From assembly GCA_949840885.1 (NCBI GenBank), contig CATKYJ010000005.1, positions 62,001 to 126,000 of the forward strand: DNA of 64,000 bases, in the 5' to 3' direction. This document shows positions 60,396-64,000 of this stretch, one piece after another. The first letter of the stretch is position 1; every line of letters starts with the position of its first letter. Origin of the DNA: an uncultured Acetatifactor sp. GTDB taxonomy: Bacteria; Bacillota; Clostridia; Lachnospirales; Lachnospiraceae. The translations under genes were made by a program, and so were the position numbers. The notes beneath the pieces are model-generated. The model saw nothing but the letters and a program-made list of their open reading frames with translations. It was not told the origin of the DNA and searched no databases.

Positions 60396-60869
60396 ATGGC
60401 CGCAAGAAAGCATAGCAGACAACGGGATTCCATAAAGGAATTTCTGATGGCCAGAAAGGATCATCCCACCGCGGATGTCATATACAGGAATGTCCGCCTC
60501 CGCAACCCCAACATCAGCCTCGGTACGGTATACCGCAATCTCACGCTTTTGGCCGAATCCGGGGAAATCAGCCGGCTGAACATGGGGGACGGCGTGGATC
60601 GCTTCGATGGAGATACCTCGCCCCACTACCATCTGCTCTGCGAGAAATGCGGCAGTGTGGTGGATTTGGAGATGGAGGACATCAGTTCTATCCTGGAAAA
60701 GGCAGCCTCCCATTTCGATGGGCATGTAGCCGGTTATGTGACCTATTTTTACGGCACCTGCCGTCACTGTATAAAAATTGCTTATCCGGATGAGTCCGGA
60801 GACAGGTTGTTGCCCGGGGAGCCGGATTCCTCCCGGCCCTGCGCTTTGTCTGACAAGTCAGACGCATGA
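60396..60869 (+). CDS. perR: Fur-family regulator, PerR-like
   Basis: 157 aa. Winged helix with '[19 protein letters not shown]' and '[17 protein letters not shown]' (DNA-reading helix), then the metal-sensing dimer domain: '[18 protein letters not shown]' and 'YFYGTCRHC' (two CxxC zinc pairs). The Asp in 'FDGD' and the pairing with rubrerythrin favour PerR, the peroxide sensor, over Fur. The last 25 residues are unconserved. GGAG precedes the ATG; rubrerythrin starts 44 bp downstream. Confidence 0.88.
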   Translation: MAARKHSRQRDSIKEFLMARKDHPTADVIYRNVRLRNPNISLGTVYRNLTLLAESGEISRLNMGDGVDRFDGDTSPHYHLLCEKCGSVVDLEMEDISSILEKAASHFDGHVAGYVTYFYGTCRHCIKIAYPDESGDRLLPGEPDSSRPCALSDKSDA

Positions 60870-60913
60870 CAAAGGTTATCAGATATTCTTTAAAAGAAAA
60901 GGAGATAAATAGT

Positions 60914-61453
60914 ATGAAGTATGTATGTCAAGTTTGTGGTTACGTCCACGAGGGCGACAATCCGCCCGCAGAGTGCCCTATCTGCCATGCTCCCGCTGAG
61001 AAGTTCACGGCACAGAGCGCTGATAAGACTTGGGCGGCAGAGCATGTGGTAGGCGTTGCCCAGGGCGTGCGCGAGGATATTGTAAAAGACCTGCGCGCCA
61101 ACTTTGAGGGCGAGTGCTCCGAAGTAGGCATGTACCTTGCCATGGCGAGGGTGGCACACAGAGAGGGCTATCCCGAGATCGGCCTGTACTGGGAGAAAGC
61201 CGCTTTCGAAGAGGCTGAGCATGCTGCCAAGTTCGCAGAGATGCTGGGCGAGGTGGTGACCGATTCCACCAAGAAGAACCTTGAGATGAGAGTGGACGCC
61301 GAGAACGGCGCTACCGCCGGCAAGACCGATCTGGCCAAGAGAGCCAAGGAGCTGGGTCTGGATGCTATCCACGACACCGTGCATGAGATGGCCCGCGATG
61401 AGGCCCGCCACGGAAAGGCATTCGAGGGCTTGTTAAAGAGATACTTTGGCTAA
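60914..61453 (+). CDS. Reverse rubrerythrin (N-terminal rubredoxin domain)
   Basis: 179 aa. The rubredoxin centre comes first ('[12 protein letters not shown]' and 'ECPICHAP'), followed by the four-helix diiron domain with Glu/His pairs ('[20 protein letters not shown]', '[16 protein letters not shown]', '[16 protein letters not shown]'). In clostridia such reverse rubrerythrins reduce hydrogen peroxide and oxygen with NADH-derived electrons and are among the main PerR targets. AAGGAG precedes the ATG at 60914. Confidence 0.95.
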   Translation: MKYVCQVCGYVHEGDNPPAECPICHAPAEKFTAQSADKTWAAEHVVGVAQGVREDIVKDLRANFEGECSEVGMYLAMARVAHREGYPEIGLYWEKAAFEEAEHAAKFAEMLGEVVTDSTKKNLEMRVDAENGATAGKTDLAKRAKELGLDAIHDTVHEMARDEARHGKAFEGLLKRYFG

Positions 61454-61502
61454 AGCGAATGCCCCGGCATTCGAACGTTTGTTGAAGAGATACTTTGGTT
61501 AA
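61417..61502. repeat. Duplicated 3' end of the rubrerythrin gene
   Basis: The last 37 bp including the stop (61417-61453) recur at 61466-61502, offset 49 bp, with about six differences (GGCATTCG, TGTTrAAGAGATACTTTGG, yTAAA are shared). The second copy is non-coding. Confidence 0.85.
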
Positions 61503-61534
61503 ATTTTAGAACATAGAAAAGGAGGCTGATTCCT

Positions 61535-61708
61535 ATGCAGAAATATTTTTGCAATCCCTGCGGTTACACATATGATCCCGAAAAAGGCGATCCGGAGCAT
61601 GGCATTGCCCCCGGCACCCCTTTCGAGTCTCTTCCCGATGACTGGTGCTGCCCTCTTTGCGGCGTGAACAAGAGCATGTTCCAGCCCTGCATTGACAACT
61701 ACAACTAA
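61535..61708 (+). CDS. Rubredoxin
   Basis: 57 aa. Two iron-binding pairs: '[17 protein letters not shown]' and '[13 protein letters not shown]'. Small electron carrier, likely donor to the rubrerythrin 80 bp upstream or to a related peroxide or oxygen reductase. 'PDDWCCPLC' is the standard second site. GGAGG lies 8 bp before the ATG. It ends the perR-rubrerythrin-rubredoxin run. Confidence 0.95.
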   Translation: MQKYFCNPCGYTYDPEKGDPEHGIAPGTPFESLPDDWCCPLCGVNKSMFQPCIDNYN

Positions 61709-61720
61709 ATAAAAACCCAA

Positions 61721-61746
61721 CGAAGAGCCGCCAAAGCGGCTCTTCG
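61721..61746 (-). terminator. Bidirectional terminator
   Basis: CGAAGAGCCGC / GCGGCTCTTCG, 11 bp with a 4-nt loop. Followed by ATCATTTT on the plus strand and by GTTGGGTTTTTATTT on the minus strand, serving rubredoxin and the AAA ATPase. Confidence 0.85.
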
Positions 61747-61760
61747 ATCATTTTGGGACC

Positions 61761-62621
61761 TCACTGTTCAAACTCTCCCACATGCTTTTGGAAGAAATCA
61801 AAATAGGCTCTGACGCCCGGCAGCTTTGTCCATCGCTTGACATCCACGATATCCTCGTCCATGTCATAGATCTTGGCGCCCCGCATGGCCAGCATGAAAG
61901 GCGAGTGAGTGGATATGATGAACTGGCATCCGAAGAACCTGGCAGAGTCCTCCAGGAATTTCGCAAGCTCCTGCTGGCGCAGCGGGGACAGGCTGTTTTC
62001 CGGCTCGTCCAGCAGATACAGGCCGTTCTCCTGAATCTTCTCTGAAAAATAGAGAAAAGCGCTCTCGCCATTGGAGTGTTCCCGGACATTGTCCATGAGA
62101 TTGTTCCTGACATATTTGGACTGGGTCTTGCGGCGGGCCATGTGCACCTTTTTCAGCTGCTCATAGTCCTCCAGGGACTTCATCCGGAAATGCGCATATT
62201 TGTTCTCAAGGTATTCCTCGAACAGCTCCTCCCTCCTGCTGCTGATGCCGTCATTGAGGCACCTGAGATTCAGGACAAAGTCGAAGACATCATCGCTGGT
62301 GATGATCCTGCTGTTGGCCGGAATCGGGGTCTGCGTCTCGAAGTCGCACATTCTCAGGTAATCCTCGAAAAAATTGGAGCGGTTGTAGGCAGACTCCCTG
62401 GGAATCCCCGCTTTCTGGGCGATCACGTTCAGCGCCGTGGTCTTGCCGGAGCCGTTTCCTCCGTACAGAATCGTGACCGGCTCGAAATCCAGCATCCGCA
62501 GGCCGTGTTTCGACAGCACTTGAAAGGGGTAGAAGCTGTCATAGCAGGTTCTCTTTATCCCCATCAGGAAGCTGTATTCTCTCTCTATGTCCGGAAAGGC
62601 AAAATGTGACAGATATATCAT
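61761..62621 (-). CDS. AAA-family ATPase (AAA_15/21, SMC/OLD-like)
   Basis: 286 aa. Walker A 'ILYGGNGSGKTTALNVIA', an ABC-like signature in 'NGESAFLYFSEKI', Walker B 'GLYLLDEPENSLSPLRQQEL' and the switch His in 'FIISTHSPFMLAMRGA'. The middle helices (about 120-175) replace the usual long coiled coil. Related ATPases occur in phage-defence and DNA-repair systems, but the bare domain gives no specific role. Its ATG overlaps the stop of the small upstream gene (ATGA). Confidence 0.88.
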   Translation of the reverse strand: MIYLSHFAFPDIEREYSFLMGIKRTCYDSFYPFQVLSKHGLRMLDFEPVTILYGGNGSGKTTALNVIAQKAGIPRESAYNRSNFFEDYLRMCDFETQTPIPANSRIITSDDVFDFVLNLRCLNDGISSRREELFEEYLENKYAHFRMKSLEDYEQLKKVHMARRKTQSKYVRNNLMDNVREHSNGESAFLYFSEKIQENGLYLLDEPENSLSPLRQQELAKFLEDSARFFGCQFIISTHSPFMLAMRGAKIYDMDEDIVDVKRWTKLPGVRAYFDFFQKHVGEFEQ

Positions 62622-62863
62622 TTCATCAGTTCCTTTAAGTCCTCCAGCAGTTCCAGGTCAGACTGCTGTACTTTGATGTTCGTTGTAATAGGATCCGTCC
62701 CCGGCCTGGTGACGCTCAGTTCGATTACAGTGCCCTCTTCTATCTTTCCGGAGAAAACAGCTTTCAGAAAGGCTCCGAACTTCGGGTGATTTTGATTGAA
62801 CTGGTTCCGGGCAGCCATTAATTTCAACACAGAAGCTGCATTCATGCCATTTTTACCATTCAT
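62618..62863 (-). CDS. Small unknown protein coupled to the AAA ATPase
   Basis: 81 aa. 'AARNQFNQNHPKFGAFLKAV' is a helical region and 'IEEGTVIELSVTRPGTDPIT' a beta hairpin; the C-terminal 'DLELLEDLKELMK' is acidic. I do not recognise it. The ATG at 62863 has GGAGG 6 bp upstream and the stop overlaps the ATPase start by 4 bp, so the two are made together. The frame is open upstream through the intergenic RNA region, without support. Confidence 0.75.
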   Translation of the reverse strand: MNGKNGMNAASVLKLMAARNQFNQNHPKFGAFLKAVFSGKIEEGTVIELSVTRPGTDPITTNIKVQQSDLELLEDLKELMK

Positions 62864-62920
62864 AATTGCCTCCCGCCAAATATTTAATAAAACATTTATC
62901 AGAATCCTATTTTTTGCCAC

Positions 62921-62949
62921 TTGTATAAATAAAGAAACTATGGTAATAT
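62921..62949 (+). promoter_or_regulatory. Promoter of the candidate structured RNA
   Basis: TTGTAT (62921-62926), exactly 17 bp, TAATAT (62944-62949). The predicted start, near 62955, coincides with the 5' arm of the closing stem. Confidence 0.55.
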
Positions 62950-62952
62950 AGT

Positions 62953-63221
62953 AGGTGAGAATACAAGGACGTAATAATGTCGGTGTACCGCCACAGGAAG
63001 CGGCAACTCCCTGTGGCAGGGTTGGTAGTGGGCTACCACACGATACAGAACAAGTCTGCGATACACACAATGGTATTATAACGCATTTGTGGTAAAATTA
63101 CAATGCTTTCCTTTTGCGGGTGTCGGGACTATGCCGTCTGTAAGCCTTATGAAATACACGAGGTGAAAAGTGTGGACGCATGCTTGACACCTCGTTCTTG
63201 ATTCTCACCTGAATGTCCTTG
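62953..63221 (+). ncRNA. Candidate structured non-coding RNA, about 260 nt
   Basis: The ends pair over 250 nt: AGGTGAGAAT (62953-62962) with ATTCTCACCT (63201-63210), extended by CAAG (62964-62967) with CTTG (63197-63200), one bulged A. Inside are hairpins CCACAGG/CCTGTGG (62991-63016), TGGTAG/CTACCA (63023-63038), GCATT/AATGC (63083-63106) and ACGAGGTG/CACCTCGT (63158-63195). CAAGGAC (62964-62970) can instead pair with GTCCTTG (63215-63221). It resembles no RNA I can name with confidence; a HEARO/IscB-type guide RNA without its protein is one thought. The strand is inferred from the promoter. Confidence 0.55.
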
Positions 63222-63306
63222 GCGGTGGAGCGCTCCGCCGCCTGGGATGTTCTAAGTGAGGCTATATACATATAAGGGAAAAGCCGAAAGGCAGGGGGAA
63301 TTCAAC

Positions 63307-63960
63307 ATGGCAGAATTAAACAGTTTATTTATGGACGCCGGGGAGACGAAAGCGGCTATCCTTGGCGAGGGTTTTCTTTACAAATTTTTGGACGAAGGCA
63401 TTATGAAAGACCATTTCTGTGTACTGACGAACAAGCGCATCTATGTCAAAGGGACATATTTCCACAACACGGACGGAGCCTACCGGATCCGGAAAGGGGA
63501 TTACACGATTGATGTAAAAAATGTCATCTCCACAGGCTTTTCCACCGCGAGGTTCGGCGGCATCTTTCTACTGGAACTTTTGTTTGCGGTCTTCCTGACC
63601 GTGCTGACAGGCTTTTTCCTGCGGTTCGTGGAGATCGTGGATCATGTCTATTTCGGGATGGACTCCATCCTCTGGACCTGCTCCGTCCTGCTGACCATAG
63701 GGCTTATCGCTGTCCCTATCTACTATTATGTCAGGCCTTTCAAGATATTCGTCATCGAATATGGCGGCGGCAAGATCGCCTTTCTGGCCTTTGAATATCT
63801 GGAAGACGACTTCCGGACATTCCAGCAGGAACTGTACAAGGCCAAGGACGCCCTCTCGCCCGTCTTTCTGTGCCAGATGGATCATAAAACATGCACGGAA
63901 GACACCGGGGAGCAAATCGCCGAACAGAATGCGGCAAACTGCGCAAATTGTAATTGCTGA
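63307..63960 (+). CDS. Unknown membrane protein with PH-like N-terminus
   Basis: 217 aa. Residues about 10-90 resemble a bacterial PH-type domain ('KDHFCVLTNKRIYVKGTYF', 'TIDVKNVISTGFS'), followed by two membrane helices (about 85-105 and 120-142) and a cytoplasmic C-terminal part that ends in a Cys-rich tail 'NAANCANCNC'. The unusual tail might bind metal. GGGGG lies before the ATG at 63307. It lies directly downstream of the candidate RNA and may share its transcript. Confidence 0.65.
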   Translation: MAELNSLFMDAGETKAAILGEGFLYKFLDEGIMKDHFCVLTNKRIYVKGTYFHNTDGAYRIRKGDYTIDVKNVISTGFSTARFGGIFLLELLFAVFLTVLTGFFLRFVEIVDHVYFGMDSILWTCSVLLTIGLIAVPIYYYVRPFKIFVIEYGGGKIAFLAFEYLEDDFRTFQQELYKAKDALSPVFLCQMDHKTCTEDTGEQIAEQNAANCANCNC

Positions 63961-64000
63961 AAAAAACTTGCTGAAAAACCAAAATTTTTTCTTGACAGAT

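Larger units (their letters stand above)
62864..63306. other. Divergent intergenic region holding a candidate RNA
   Basis: About 440 bp between divergent genes. It contains the promoter at 62921-62949, the candidate RNA at 62953-63221, and a near-perfect GC-rich palindrome GGCGGTGGAGC/GCTCCGCCGCC at about 63221-63242. No open frame here has a ribosome binding site. Confidence 0.6.

Noticed and set aside
62864..63070. Long N-terminal extension of the small protein at 62618-62863
   Set aside because: The extension has no ribosome binding site and runs antisense through the candidate RNA, while GGAGG marks the internal ATG at 62863.

Overview
The window looks like chromosomal DNA of a spore-forming, anaerobic Lachnospiraceae-type clostridium. 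The main reasons are the order of genes on the minus strand (hup, rqcP, yabP, yabQ, ftsB/divIC, a spoIIE-type phosphatase, tilS, hpt, ftsH), a CotS-like spore-coat protein, a PerR / reverse rubrerythrin / rubredoxin oxidative-stress set, strong AAGGAGG-type ribosome binding sites and a moderately high GC content by eye. Only two tRNA genes are present. I saw no rRNA, CRISPR array, insertion sequence or prophage.

Layout. 1-9 kb: the end of a LacI-type regulator, a GH8 exo-oligoxylanase, a membrane protein, an ABC exporter divergent from a methyltransferase, a degenerate regulator-like protein and two SGNH esterases; the glycosidase and esterases suggest use of acetylated xylan. 9-16 kb: tRNA-Tyr and tRNA-Leu, then a cell-wall amidase, a one-pass membrane protein, a sensor kinase, a response regulator and a VCBS-like exported protein in one run, followed by a divergent MATE pump. 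16-24 kb: the ftsH-hpt-tilS-spoIIE-ftsB-yabQ-yabP-rqcP-hup block. 24-32 kb: a PEGA lipoprotein, CotS-like protein, CCA-adding enzyme, foldase and M3 peptidase. 32-43 kb: a two-helix membrane protein, a 2-isopropylmalate synthase fused to an AraC DNA-binding domain, an acetyltransferase, a CPA2 antiporter, PRPP synthetase, an XRE protein built from 'LAPFL' repeats, an AI-2E-family permease and an RluA pseudouridine synthase.

43-51 kb holds a probable N-acetylmuramic-acid salvage locus on the minus strand: a MurR-like RpiR regulator, murQ, an LplB/YtcP-type ABC importer with its lipoprotein, namZ and a sugar isomerase. 51-54 kb: a DUF1848 protein and an RsmF-type rRNA methyltransferase. 54-60 kb is a vanG-like locus: vanR and vanS diverge from a D-Ala-D-Ser-type ligase and a VanT-type membrane serine racemase, with no VanXY peptidase in sight. 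60-62 kb: perR, reverse rubrerythrin and rubredoxin. The last part has an AAA ATPase with a translationally coupled small protein, an intergenic stretch with a candidate structured RNA of about 260 nt behind its own promoter, and a membrane protein.

The most unusual items are the LeuA-AraC fusion, the LAPFL-repeat regulator with a fresh 168-bp internal duplication, the candidate structured RNA, a SpoIIE phosphatase lacking its membrane domain but with a promoter of the Spo0A-activated type, and recurring in-frame short tandem repeats that add acidic tails or linkers to several proteins. Starts given here are often internal to the longest open frame and were chosen from ribosome binding sites and family alignment recalled from memory.
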